64,000 nucleotides of DNA from assembly GCF_001544375.1 (NCBI RefSeq), contig NZ_BCQJ01000003.1, positions 62,001 to 126,000 on the forward strand. Reading direction: 5' to 3'. The notes under the pieces were generated by a model. The model was given only the letters and a program-made list of their open reading frames with translations. It did not search any database and was not told where the DNA came from. A program made the position numbers and the translations under genes. This document shows positions 26,044 to 33,634 of the stretch, piece by piece (within the stretch, counting starts at the first letter, position 1; each line of letters opens with the position of its first letter). The stretch comes from Enterococcus canis NBRC 100695 (lineage in GTDB: Bacteria; Bacillota; Bacilli; Lactobacillales; Enterococcaceae).

Positions 26044-26178
26044 ATGGATAAGGATAAGTCAAAAGAAGAAATCTTTACGGAACGTATTGATGAGAAGCAA
26101 AAAAAGACCAAAGAGATTATCAAGGATGCCCTCGACAAAGAAGAACAAAAGGAAGACCCTAAGTCTGAAAAAGAATAA
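26044..26178 (+). CDS. Small highly charged protein (44 residues)
   Basis: A 44-residue frame starting MDKDKSKEEIFTERIDEKQK and ending in KSEKE, almost entirely Lys, Glu, Asp and Gln, predicted to be one long helix. It is supported by an AAAAGGAGG site 8 bases before the ATG, a promoter 30-60 bases upstream and a terminator directly after. No cysteine, signal or membrane segment. Function unknown. It sits alone between tRNA-Arg and the end of the PTS operon. Confidence 0.7.
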   Translation: MDKDKSKEEIFTERIDEKQKKTKEIIKDALDKEEQKEDPKSEKE

Positions 26179-26184
26179 TGACTA

Positions 26185-26214
26185 AACACGGCCTGCCAAA
26201 GGTCGTGTTTTTTT
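26185..26214 (+). terminator. Terminator of the 44-residue protein gene
   Basis: A 9-bp stem with one wobble (26185-26193 with 26201-26209) followed by T residues. Confidence 0.8.
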
Positions 26215-26218
26215 CATG

Positions 26219-26244
26219 AAAAAAGGGAGCCTACAAGGGCACCC
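26219..26244 (-). terminator. Terminator of the cellobiose-type PTS operon
   Basis: A 7-bp GC-rich stem with one mismatch (26225-26231 with 26238-26244) and six T on the minus strand (26219-26224). Confidence 0.75.
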
Positions 26245-26258
26245 TTACTTTCATAGAT

Positions 26259-26672
26259 TTAATAAGACGTTTCAATCATCTGCAACATTTTTTTGAAACG
26301 ACGTTTTCTTAAGAAGCCTACGACGACACCTAGGACCATATCGTTCATTTGTTGCATGAAACCGTAAGACTTCATGGTTTCACGGTAACGTACTTGACAA
26401 CGACGGTCATCAATTCGTTTCACATCGTATTCCACTAGAAAATCATTTCTCGTAGTAGAAGTGCGGAAATGATAAGCTTCATTTTCAACAAACTTCTCGA
26501 TGGTGATTTTCGCGCGACTGTTTTGAGAAAATTCTTTCACATACTCAAAATTATTTAGTTGCTTCTTATTGACGGCTTTTCCTGTCTGTTTTTGGATATC
26601 ATATAAAACAGAATCAGTCACCTTATCAAAGAAGAAAGTAGCGGGTACATTCATTTCTTTAACGATTTCCAT
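26259..26672 (-). CDS. DUF3284 domain protein
   Basis: A 137-residue soluble protein of the DUF3284 type, typically found in beta-glucoside/cellobiose PTS operons of Firmicutes. It starts MEIVKEMNVPATFFFDKVTD and shows the pattern YDIQKQTGK followed by a basic C-terminus (FLRKRRFKKMLQM). The fold may be START-like (lipid or ligand pocket), but the role is unknown. It is the last gene of the PTS operon; its ATG shares a base with the previous stop (TGATG), so translation is coupled. Confidence 0.82.
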   Translation of the reverse strand: MEIVKEMNVPATFFFDKVTDSVLYDIQKQTGKAVNKKQLNNFEYVKEFSQNSRAKITIEKFVENEAYHFRTSTTRNDFLVEYDVKRIDDRRCQVRYRETMKSYGFMQQMNDMVLGVVVGFLRKRRFKKMLQMIETSY

Positions 26673-26869
26673 CAGTTATTCACCTTCTTCTTTTCGGCTG
26701 CATCTTTCTTACGGCCTTTGAAGAAGAAATAGCCGCCAACCGCTACTAAAAAGACGCCTGTCGTCATACTCAATAGATCATATTCCAAAGACGTTGGGTT
26801 CACAGCTAGCATGATGATGATAAACCCGATACTTGCTATAAATAAGCCATTTTTGACCATTTCTCTCAT
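26672..26869 (-). CDS. Small two-span membrane protein (DUF3188-like)
   Basis: A 65-residue protein with two hydrophobic segments (about 8-24 and 32-52) and a Lys-rich cytoplasmic tail. It resembles the DUF3188 family, with moderate confidence. A second in-frame ATG three codons later could also be the start, since the region upstream of both is purine-rich (AAAGAG). It lies between the 74-residue gene and the DUF3284 gene in the PTS operon. Function unknown. Confidence 0.7.
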   Translation of the reverse strand: MREMVKNGLFIASIGFIIIMLAVNPTSLEYDLLSMTTGVFLVAVGGYFFFKGRKKDAAEKKKVNN

Positions 26870-26875
26870 CTCTTT

Positions 26876-27100
26876 CTATTTTGCCGGTGTAGATTGGAAG
26901 TACAATACGCTACCCCATGGTTGTGTTTTGATTTCAGCTTTTGCTGCTTTAGCAGCTGCTTCCAAATCATCTGCGCTTGTTTCAAAGTATAATTTAATAC
27001 CTTTTTTCTCTTTAAAAGTAAAAGTAATACCGTCTTGATCATATTTGTTCAATAATTCAATTACTTGGTCTTGGTTCAATGCTACGCTAATTTCAATCAT
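26876..27100 (-). CDS. Hypothetical 74-residue protein of the PTS operon
   Basis: A small soluble alpha/beta protein starting MIEISVALNQDQVIELLNKY and ending WGSVLYFQSTPAK. I do not recognise the family. AAAGGAGCGG precedes the ATG, and the gene starts after an intercistronic hairpin behind the EIIC gene. Its high Lys/Glu content and alternating strands suggest a small ferredoxin-like fold, but this is only an impression. Confidence 0.65.
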   Translation of the reverse strand: MIEISVALNQDQVIELLNKYDQDGITFTFKEKKGIKLYFETSADDLEAAAKAAKAEIKTQPWGSVLYFQSTPAK

Positions 27101-27124
27101 TTTTTCCGCTCCTTTATGTAATGA

Positions 27125-27153
27125 CAGTTGCTTCCGCTAAGCGAAAGCAACTG
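27125..27153 (-). promoter_or_regulatory. Intercistronic hairpin after EIIC
   Basis: A strong stem (27125-27133 with 27145-27153 plus inner pairs) without a T-run on the minus strand. It is therefore not a simple terminator and may protect the upstream PTS mRNA or tune expression of the small downstream genes. Confidence 0.55.
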
Positions 27154-27179
27154 CATAGGTTTTATTTAGTTTAACACAA

Positions 27180-28610
27180 TTATTCAGCTGCTTCCAATTT
27201 GTTAGCAGAGATAACGAATGGTACCCAGATGAAGAATGACACAACCATACAGATAATTGTTACGATTGGTGCTCTCCAGTCAGCCCCTGTTGCCAAGAAT
27301 GACAGCAAGATTGGTGGTACTACCCATGGTACTTGTTGTGATACTGGTGCAACTAAACCTGCGGTAGTTGCGAAGTAACCGATAGCGGTTGTCACGATTG
27401 GTGCTACCAAGAAAGGAATGAACATAATTGCGTTCAATACGATTGGCATACCAAACATGATAGGTTCGTTGATATTGAAGATACCAGGTCCTAATGACAA
27501 TTTACCAACTGTTAAGTAGTCAGCACGTTTAGAGAATAATAGGATGGCGATGATCAAGACGATCGTACCACCGGATCCACCAAACATTGTGTAGGCATCG
27601 AATGAACCACGTACCCAGTAATAAGCTTGGCCATCTTTGATAGCGGCTAAGACAGCGTCAGTCCCTTTAAGACCATTGTAGCCTTCTTGGAAGACGTTGA
27701 TATTTTTCAATTGTGCTACGCCCCAGATACCTTCTAGTACTGGTGCCATTACGTTGGTACCATGGATACCGAAGAACCAGAACAATTGGATTGCCAACTG
27801 CACGATTACTAAGGCACCAAAACCTTGAGATAAGCCCAAGAATGGTTCCGCGATGTATTTTTGTACAAGGTCGATGATCAATTGACCACCAGTTACTTGT
27901 GCAACAACAAAGTTAATGATTGCAACTACATATAAAGCAATAGATGCTGGCAAGATAGCCGCAAATGCTTTAGATACTGCAGGAGGTACTTGTTCAGGCA
28001 TTTTGATAGTAATATCAGCTAACATTAATTTCGCATAGATAATCGTTGCTAAAGCCCCGATAATCATGATGGTAAAGTAAGCATTCCCGTTTAAGTGGTC
28101 TAGTTTCAACCAACCCCATAGACCAACAGAGATGTTACCGTCAGCGATTGTTGCACCAACACCAGAGTTGTTGATTGCATCAGCAATGTTTTGCGGTACA
28201 TCTACACCTAAAGCGGCAGTGTTACTTGGACCAAAGCTGATCCCTTGGATAAATGCTGCAAGTGATACGATACCACCGGCTAAGTCCGGCACATTGTATG
28301 CACGTGCTAAGTTGTAGCCCCATGAAAAGGCAAAAATCAAACCGGCGATGGCTAATGTACCATTCCATACATATCCGTTGACCCCGATAATTTGTTTGAT
28401 TACTGGAATCGTGTTCCCATCGTAGCTTGGCCAGAATGCTGGCGGTAAATCACGAATAATAGCGTTGATCATTACGGCGATCGCACCGGCCATAGTAGCT
28501 GGCATTGTACCGATAAAAGCATCACGCAAAGCAACTAAGTGTTTTTGCGCCCCGATTTTAGCGGCTACTGGCAAGATGTGTTTTTCAAGCCATGCTGTTA
28601 AAGCGTTCAT
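27180..28610 (-). CDS. celB: PTS system cellobiose/lichenan-type EIIC
   Basis: A 476-residue membrane transporter subunit of the lactose/cellobiose PTS family; it imports and phosphorylates a beta-glucoside or diglucoside together with the EIIA and EIIB encoded upstream. About ten membrane segments are visible. The substrate-site region FNINEPIMFGMPIVLN (about 378-393) and FFGIHGTNVMAP (about 273-284) are characteristic. AGGAGG precedes the ATG. No 6-phospho-beta-glucosidase lies nearby, so the sugar cannot be fixed from context. Confidence 0.92.
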   Translation of the reverse strand: MNALTAWLEKHILPVAAKIGAQKHLVALRDAFIGTMPATMAGAIAVMINAIIRDLPPAFWPSYDGNTIPVIKQIIGVNGYVWNGTLAIAGLIFAFSWGYNLARAYNVPDLAGGIVSLAAFIQGISFGPSNTAALGVDVPQNIADAINNSGVGATIADGNISVGLWGWLKLDHLNGNAYFTIMIIGALATIIYAKLMLADITIKMPEQVPPAVSKAFAAILPASIALYVVAIINFVVAQVTGGQLIIDLVQKYIAEPFLGLSQGFGALVIVQLAIQLFWFFGIHGTNVMAPVLEGIWGVAQLKNINVFQEGYNGLKGTDAVLAAIKDGQAYYWVRGSFDAYTMFGGSGGTIVLIIAILLFSKRADYLTVGKLSLGPGIFNINEPIMFGMPIVLNAIMFIPFLVAPIVTTAIGYFATTAGLVAPVSQQVPWVVPPILLSFLATGADWRAPIVTIICMVVSFFIWVPFVISANKLEAAE

Positions 28611-28693
28611 TTTTCTTCCTCCTATAAAAATAATTTATATAAAGATTGCTCTTTACATCAAAAGGGATGGGACCCGTTCAAAATCCCATAGTT

Positions 28694-29014
28694 CTATTTA
28701 GCGTCTAGACGACGATATAAATCGATGATTTCTTTTGCTAAATCAGTGAAAGCAATTGAAGTCATCAAGTGATCTTGGCTGTGAACTGTTAATAGTGTCA
28801 CAGTTACATGATTTCCTTGTGCTTCTTGTGTCAACATCTCTGTTTGAGAATGATGTGCTTGTACTAATGAAGCTTCTGCGTCTGCGATTTTTTGATCAGC
28901 TAATTCGAAGTTTCCTTCTTTCGCTGCTTGAATCGCTTCCATTGCATCGCTTTTTGCATTTCCACCATACATGATCAACCCCATGATGGCTTCAAGATTT
29001 TTTTGATCTTCCAA
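28694..29014 (-). CDS. celC: PTS system lactose/cellobiose-type EIIA
   Basis: A 106-residue all-helical EIIA. The phospho-accepting His lies in VQAHHSQTEML (about residues 53-63), with the typical N-terminus AIMGLIMYGGNAKSDAMEAI. The start is TTG at 29014 with GAGAGGAG 10 bases upstream; an internal ATG ten codons later would cut into the first conserved helix. It accepts phosphate from HPr and passes it to EIIB. Confidence 0.9.
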   Translation of the reverse strand: MEDQKNLEAIMGLIMYGGNAKSDAMEAIQAAKEGNFELADQKIADAEASLVQAHHSQTEMLTQEAQGNHVTVTLLTVHSQDHLMTSIAFTDLAKEIIDLYRRLDAK

Positions 29015-29045
29015 CTTAAATAAGCTCCTCTCGCTGTTTACTTGA

Positions 29046-29366
29046 TTATTCGCCGATCAATTGGATCGCTTGATCAAGCACTTTTTCACCATTCATCATA
29101 CCGTAGTCTGCCATGTTGATGACGTCCAACGGAATGCCCATAGGTGCCAGCTTTTGTTCAAATTGTGACTTCATGAAACGAACTTGAGGGCCTAATAGTA
29201 AAACGTTCACATCTTTAGCCGACAAGTTGTTGTCCGCGTCAGAAGCAGATACTGCGAAGATGTCCGCATCCATACCACGGGCTTCAGCCGCTTTTTGCAT
29301 TTTTGTTACAAGTAAACTTGTACTCATACCAGCAGAACAAACTAACATAATTGTTTTCTTTGCCAT
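29046..29366 (-). CDS. celA: PTS system cellobiose-type EIIB
   Basis: A 106-residue EIIB with the phospho-cysteine in VCSAGMSTSLLV (about residues 8-19) at the start of a Rossmann-like fold; LLGPQVRFM is also typical. The ATG at 29366 has GGGAG upstream and starts the conserved MAKKTIML; the frame further upstream is not supported. First gene of the operon IIB-IIA-IIC-74aa-65aa-DUF3284, read from a sigma-54 promoter. Confidence 0.92.
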   Translation of the reverse strand: MAKKTIMLVCSAGMSTSLLVTKMQKAAEARGMDADIFAVSASDADNNLSAKDVNVLLLGPQVRFMKSQFEQKLAPMGIPLDVINMADYGMMNGEKVLDQAIQLIGE

Positions 29367-29413
29367 TTTGTTACACTCCCTTCTTATTTTGTGCTTTACA
29401 CTAATTATATAAA

Positions 29414-29428
29414 GCAATTACCGTGCCA
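29414..29428 (-). promoter_or_regulatory. Sigma-54 (-24/-12) promoter of the PTS operon
   Basis: Minus strand TGGCAC (29423-29428), five bases, TTGC (29414-29417) then T: a full match to the sigma-54 consensus, about 48 bases before the EIIB start. The adjacent gene encodes a LevR-type activator with the GAFTGA loop that contacts sigma-54. Confidence 0.92.
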
Positions 29429-29437
29429 AAATAAAAA

Positions 29438-29473
29438 TAGACCAAAACCTTATAATGTTAGGGTTTTGGTCTA
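29438..29473 (-). terminator. Terminator of the LevR-type activator gene
   Basis: A 12-bp perfect stem (29438-29449 with 29462-29473) followed on the minus strand by a T-rich stretch, just upstream of the sigma-54 promoter. Confidence 0.82.
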
Positions 29474-29490
29474 TACACATTGTGTACACA
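29474..29490. promoter_or_regulatory. Candidate upstream activator site for the LevR-type regulator
   Basis: Overlapping palindromes TACACA-T-TGTGTA (29474-29486) and TGTGTACACA (29481-29490) lie about 50 bases upstream of the -24 box, where enhancer sites of PRD/LevR activators are found. Confidence 0.55.
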
Positions 29491-29512
29491 CTCAACAAAA
29501 TGAGAATGCACA

Positions 29513-32224
29513 CTAGCTGTTGTGTGTGAAATCTAATGAACTCTTTATTTTATTCTCTAAAAACATATTGGTTAAATGGGCGATCTCACCTTCTGATACC
29601 TTGATACGATAGTATTTTTCCAAGGGCATCAGATTGGTGCGGATAACATCCGTTTCCAAGCGATGTTTTTTTATGAATTTGGCTAGCTGATCAAACTCCC
29701 GCGCTGGCTGCCCATTTAGAATACTGTCCACTAAAAAGGCCAGATGGATCACAATACCGGCATCTACACCAGGCTCAACAATCACATGCAGGTCGCTTTG
29801 AATCTGATGAACCACTTTTTGTAAAAGTACAATTAATTTTTGAATGGAATCCACGGTAGTGATAGCCCCATTTAAAGAACGCACGATTTGTTCGACTGGT
29901 ACTTCATCAGAAGCAATCCGCTTCAGCATATTTAGCTTTTCATCATCAAAGACATCATAGGCGGAAAAGAAAGGAATATTTTGATACTCGACATTTACCG
30001 TTCCGGCAATGGCCTTGATTTCATATTCTTCCATTAAACTATCAATATGTTTTTTGAAGGCTTCTCGTTCTAGAAACTGCATCTGAATGATTTCCACCTT
30101 ATCTGGATCAATCACCGGACGAATTCGTTGATACAGCCGGGTAGCAACGCCTTCGCCAGTAAAACAAGTGACAACTACTGCTTTTTTGCCCTCGCGCTGA
30201 CGCGTTCCATTCCGGAATTGCTCCCGCACGATACTTTCAAAGGACATCTGAATATTTTGATAGATATCTTCCAAGCTCCGACCAACTGTCGCCATCCGAA
30301 TTGCTTCCAGGACAATCATGGTACTGCTCATGGTGATGGCTTTTGTCCGAATACCGGTTTCTTCATAAATCATATTACCAAAGGAGTTTAAGGAACCCAT
30401 ATCGGTTAGTAGTAACATCCCATTTGTGAGGGCACTGCGGTTAGTGTCCACATAGTTGCGGAGCTTCTCGTACATGGTTTGAACTTCCATTGTTAAAGGC
30501 ATATTCATAGCCGTTCCCGTAGAAGTCCCTAAAAGTTCCTGCGCCGTTTCTAGCATGCTGGAAGCGGTGGAATTACCATGCATCAAAACTACAACCCCCA
30601 CATGATTTTCTTGAACTTTTTCCATATCACCGACATTAATGGACAAGAACATGCTGATAAAGCCGATCTCATCAAAAGGAATCTCAATTTCATTTTCCTC
30701 TTCAATGATAGCAGAAAGATCCAACGCAGTTTGGAATTCCTGTTTCATATTCTTACGGACATTGTTGAGGTCTGGATGGACGATTAAATGCCCTTCCTTC
30801 ACTCGTTCAATGGTACTTTGCAAATGTAGGGCGAAGGCAAAACGCGCCTTTTCATTATAGTTACGAGCTAAGCGTTCTTCCGCAATATCATACAAACGGT
30901 TGGTTAGTTCCCAAATTTTTTCAGGAATCAATTCTTTATGCACAGGATTTTGCGTCAACTCTTCCACATACGTTTGGAAATACGCATCGACATCTCTTGA
31001 AATCAACTGCTCCAAATCGACACTTTCCAGGCCGTCTTCTGCTAATGAAGAAACTTTTTCTTCAATATCATTGTAGACCTGCATATTTCGCGTAGGATCT
31101 TGTGACCAAACGACTTCTTTAGCCCCTGGCTCAAAGGAAAGATAATTACTCTTACTTTCCACAAAACGATCCATCCGGTCAGGGAGTTCCTTGATTCGCA
31201 GCAATCCCTTTTGAACATTCAAACTGAGGTCTTCTTTACGAATCACCAAACTTTTTTCATTATGTGTGCGGTAATGAAGAAAGGCTTTGGCACAAACAAG
31301 TTTCAGATCACGCTTGATTTGACCAATGTTTCCTTCAGCTTGATAGAGCATGAAGGCCAAAATAGCTTCCCGTTCTACATCAATCCGTTGATTCAACCGA
31401 TTCGCTTCTTGTTTGATAAATAGACTGATAATCTCATAACGTTCATCTAATGACCGCGCCTCTAAGGAAGGCAATGTAATAGCCATAGGAATCCGCCGAT
31501 TAAAGGTGGTTAAAAAGCTTTCAGAAGACTCGGTAGTTGCTCCGATGATTTGAACCGAGGCCTCATGAACTTGACTGCTTTCCCCTAAAGGCCGATAGAC
31601 ACCCTTATCAATAAAGGTAAATAGCATTTCTTGACCTTCTGGTGGCAAGCGATGGATTTCATCTAGGAACAAAATCCCACCATTCGCTTGCGCAATCAAG
31701 CCGACACGATCTTCTGAGGCACCGGTAAAAGCCCCTTTTTTTACGCCAAAAATATGGCCGAATAGCAGTTGCGGGTTTTGTGCGTAATCAGCACAGTTAA
31801 AACTTATAAAAGGAGCATTCGCATTCAAAGTTTGCGAATCGATGGCAAAATGATACATACATTCTGCGAAAAGTGACTTCCCGGTACCGGTCTGCCCAAA
31901 AATAATGGTATGCAATCCCCGTGGCGGATATAAGATAGCAGCTTTCGCTTGCTGGATACTAACTTTTAATGAATCATTGACCCCTACCAAATTCTCAAAG
32001 GTGACTTCAGTAGAATGGTCCACATGGACTTCCTCAATTGAACGGGCACCATACAAGACTGGTCTAGTCTCTGTTTTTGTTATTTTTTCTTCTTTGAAGA
32101 GTTCATTCAAGTAACGGCTGGCATTCGTGCGGTCAATCGCCAATGAATTGGCTATTTCGCTAGCAGAAACCGGCTTTTTACTTGTCTCTACAAGGTTTAG
32201 AATCTCTTCTTTTCTTGATTTCAT
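29513..32224 (-). CDS. Sigma-54-dependent PRD activator, LevR/CelR family
   Basis: A 903-residue transcription activator. Order: N-terminal winged helix (about 1-50), AAA+ sigma-54 activation domain (about 75-320; Walker A GQTGTGKS 110-117, GAFTGA loop 164-169, Walker B ILFLDEIH), first PRD (about 440-560), EIIA-Man-like domain (VVVLMHGNSTASSM, about 570-690), EIIB-Gat-like domain (VVTCFTGEGVA) and second PRD. Phosphorylation of PRD and EIIA/EIIB sites by HPr and the cognate EIIB couples activity to sugar supply. The PTS operon directly downstream has the matching -24/-12 promoter. A GCGTGT-T-ACACGC palindrome lies in its own leader. Confidence 0.93.
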   Translation of the reverse strand: MKSRKEEILNLVETSKKPVSASEIANSLAIDRTNASRYLNELFKEEKITKTETRPVLYGARSIEEVHVDHSTEVTFENLVGVNDSLKVSIQQAKAAILYPPRGLHTIIFGQTGTGKSLFAECMYHFAIDSQTLNANAPFISFNCADYAQNPQLLFGHIFGVKKGAFTGASEDRVGLIAQANGGILFLDEIHRLPPEGQEMLFTFIDKGVYRPLGESSQVHEASVQIIGATTESSESFLTTFNRRIPMAITLPSLEARSLDERYEIISLFIKQEANRLNQRIDVEREAILAFMLYQAEGNIGQIKRDLKLVCAKAFLHYRTHNEKSLVIRKEDLSLNVQKGLLRIKELPDRMDRFVESKSNYLSFEPGAKEVVWSQDPTRNMQVYNDIEEKVSSLAEDGLESVDLEQLISRDVDAYFQTYVEELTQNPVHKELIPEKIWELTNRLYDIAEERLARNYNEKARFAFALHLQSTIERVKEGHLIVHPDLNNVRKNMKQEFQTALDLSAIIEEENEIEIPFDEIGFISMFLSINVGDMEKVQENHVGVVVLMHGNSTASSMLETAQELLGTSTGTAMNMPLTMEVQTMYEKLRNYVDTNRSALTNGMLLLTDMGSLNSFGNMIYEETGIRTKAITMSSTMIVLEAIRMATVGRSLEDIYQNIQMSFESIVREQFRNGTRQREGKKAVVVTCFTGEGVATRLYQRIRPVIDPDKVEIIQMQFLEREAFKKHIDSLMEEYEIKAIAGTVNVEYQNIPFFSAYDVFDDEKLNMLKRIASDEVPVEQIVRSLNGAITTVDSIQKLIVLLQKVVHQIQSDLHVIVEPGVDAGIVIHLAFLVDSILNGQPAREFDQLAKFIKKHRLETDVIRTNLMPLEKYYRIKVSEGEIAHLTNMFLENKIKSSLDFTHNS

Positions 32225-32241
32225 CAGAAACCTCCTAACGT

Positions 32242-32254
32242 GCGTGTTACACGC
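32242..32254. promoter_or_regulatory. Palindrome in the leader of the activator gene
   Basis: GCGTGT, one base, ACACGC: perfect 6-bp arms, 18 bases before the start codon. It shares the GTGT-ACAC core with the site upstream of the PTS promoter, which hints at self-control. Confidence 0.4.
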
Positions 32255-32275
32255 TAGCTCGATTTTAACACAAAA

Positions 32276-32293
32276 CGGCGCTTATTTGCGCCG
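32276..32293 (-). terminator. Hairpin over the stop codon of the helicase gene
   Basis: A six-bp GC stem (32276-32281 with 32288-32293), loop TTATTT containing the stop codon, then TTTTGTGTT on the minus strand. Likely a weak terminator. Confidence 0.6.
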
Positions 32294-33541
32294 TAATCCT
32301 TTATTTTTTTGGTTCTTTTTTCGTTTTTTCTGTTTTTTTTCTACTTTCTGTGTAACAGTGTGTAATTTTTCTTTCGGCTGGCGTTCCTTGACTAGCGGTG
32401 TAGCCACGGTTTCCTTTTCTGGCCGAGTTGTGGTTAACTGACGACTGTGTAAATAGACGGCTTGTAGTGCCACGCCTGCTTCCTTGGTGATTTTTTGCAA
32501 GTCGCGTTTTTCATGGGAAGCTAAGAGTGTAATCACCGTGCCGGCAGCTCCCATACGGCCCACTCGTCCAGAGCGGTGAATGTAACTTTCAACTGACAGC
32601 GGTGGCTCATACATAATCACATAAGGTAATGCGGCAAAATCTAATCCTCGGGCACCTAAATCGGTAGTCAAAAGCAAGCTGGCTTGCCCGTCTTTAAAGC
32701 GGTCAATTGCCATCTTCCGTAGTTGTTTATTTTGGTCAGAAGCTAAACTGACAACGGGAACTCCTTCGTACAATAATTTATCTTCCGCGGCACCCAAGTC
32801 GGCCAACTGATTGAAAAAGACCATTGCTTGAAATCCGTCAATTCGACTTAAACGTGCTAATTGATCGACTTTTTTACGCACGGTAGTTTCTAGATAATAA
32901 TGATGAACCTCGCCAGCCGATTGATCAGCCTCTCTGGTGTCAATGACGGCCACGTTACTAAAGTTGGTGGTAACTTCGGTCAAGACACGGTCCGCAGTGG
33001 CTGAGAAAAAGGCGAGCTGGTATTCTCTAGGGGCACTGCGCAGGATATCTTGAATCAAATTGAAATGATTTTCGGCTAACAACTGATCCACTTCATCCAT
33101 CACAATCATCTCTAGTAGATGGCTTTTCAGTTTTTTCTGTTTAATCAACTCTAAGACGCGTCCCGGCGTACCAACGAGAATTTCTGGACGTTCCTTCAGC
33201 TTCTCGATTTGACGTTTCACATTTGCGCCACCAATCAAGCTTTGAACCTTCAAATCTAAAGGCGCACTCCAGGCTTGAGCCACATTGGTGATCTGGATTG
33301 CCAACTCCTGAGAAGAAACTAGCACTAGCAATTGATTGCCCGCCCCTTTTTGCACTCGTGTCATGAGTGGCAATAAATAGGCCAGTGTTTTACCGGAGCC
33401 GGTGGGTGAGATACCCAAAACGGAAGTGCCTTCTTTTAGTGGGGTAAAGACGGCCTCTTGGATAGCCGTGGGGGCACCAAACCCATTTTCTTCCCACATC
33501 TTTTGCCAAGCTGGTAATAATTCATTCAACATATCTTTCAT
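32282..33541 (-). CDS. DEAD-box RNA helicase (DEVD variant)
   Basis: A 419-residue ATP-dependent RNA helicase. Q-motif region with GAPTAIQEAV (about 22-31), motif I SPTGSGKT (about 45-52), motif Ib PGRVLEL, motif II as DEVD in place of DEAD, motif III SAT, motif V TTDLGARGLD and motif VI HRSGRVGRMG. The C-terminal ~35 residues are very basic (QKVEKKQKKRKKNQKNK), an RNA-binding tail. Probably involved in ribosome assembly or mRNA turnover at low temperature. The stop codon is embedded in a terminator-like hairpin. Confidence 0.9.
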   Translation of the reverse strand: MKDMLNELLPAWQKMWEENGFGAPTAIQEAVFTPLKEGTSVLGISPTGSGKTLAYLLPLMTRVQKGAGNQLLVLVSSQELAIQITNVAQAWSAPLDLKVQSLIGGANVKRQIEKLKERPEILVGTPGRVLELIKQKKLKSHLLEMIVMDEVDQLLAENHFNLIQDILRSAPREYQLAFFSATADRVLTEVTTNFSNVAVIDTREADQSAGEVHHYYLETTVRKKVDQLARLSRIDGFQAMVFFNQLADLGAAEDKLLYEGVPVVSLASDQNKQLRKMAIDRFKDGQASLLLTTDLGARGLDFAALPYVIMYEPPLSVESYIHRSGRVGRMGAAGTVITLLASHEKRDLQKITKEAGVALQAVYLHSRQLTTTRPEKETVATPLVKERQPKEKLHTVTQKVEKKQKKRKKNQKNKGLRRK

Positions 33542-33550
33542 CCTTTTCTC

Positions 33551-33590
33551 AAAAAAAGAAGGACTGTCATGATAAATGCAGTCCCTCTTT
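33551..33590 (-). terminator. Terminator of the sfsA-oxidoreductase unit
   Basis: A 12-bp stem with one mismatch (33555-33566 with 33579-33590) and seven T on the minus strand. Confidence 0.82.
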
Positions 33591-33634
33591 ACATTCTATT
33601 GGTAGTATACCTTTTTTTCTAGCAAAGCAAAAGG

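Noticed and set aside
25824-26051. Plus-strand frame over tRNA-Arg
   Set aside because: It overlaps the tRNA and the promoter of the 44-residue gene; no ribosome site.
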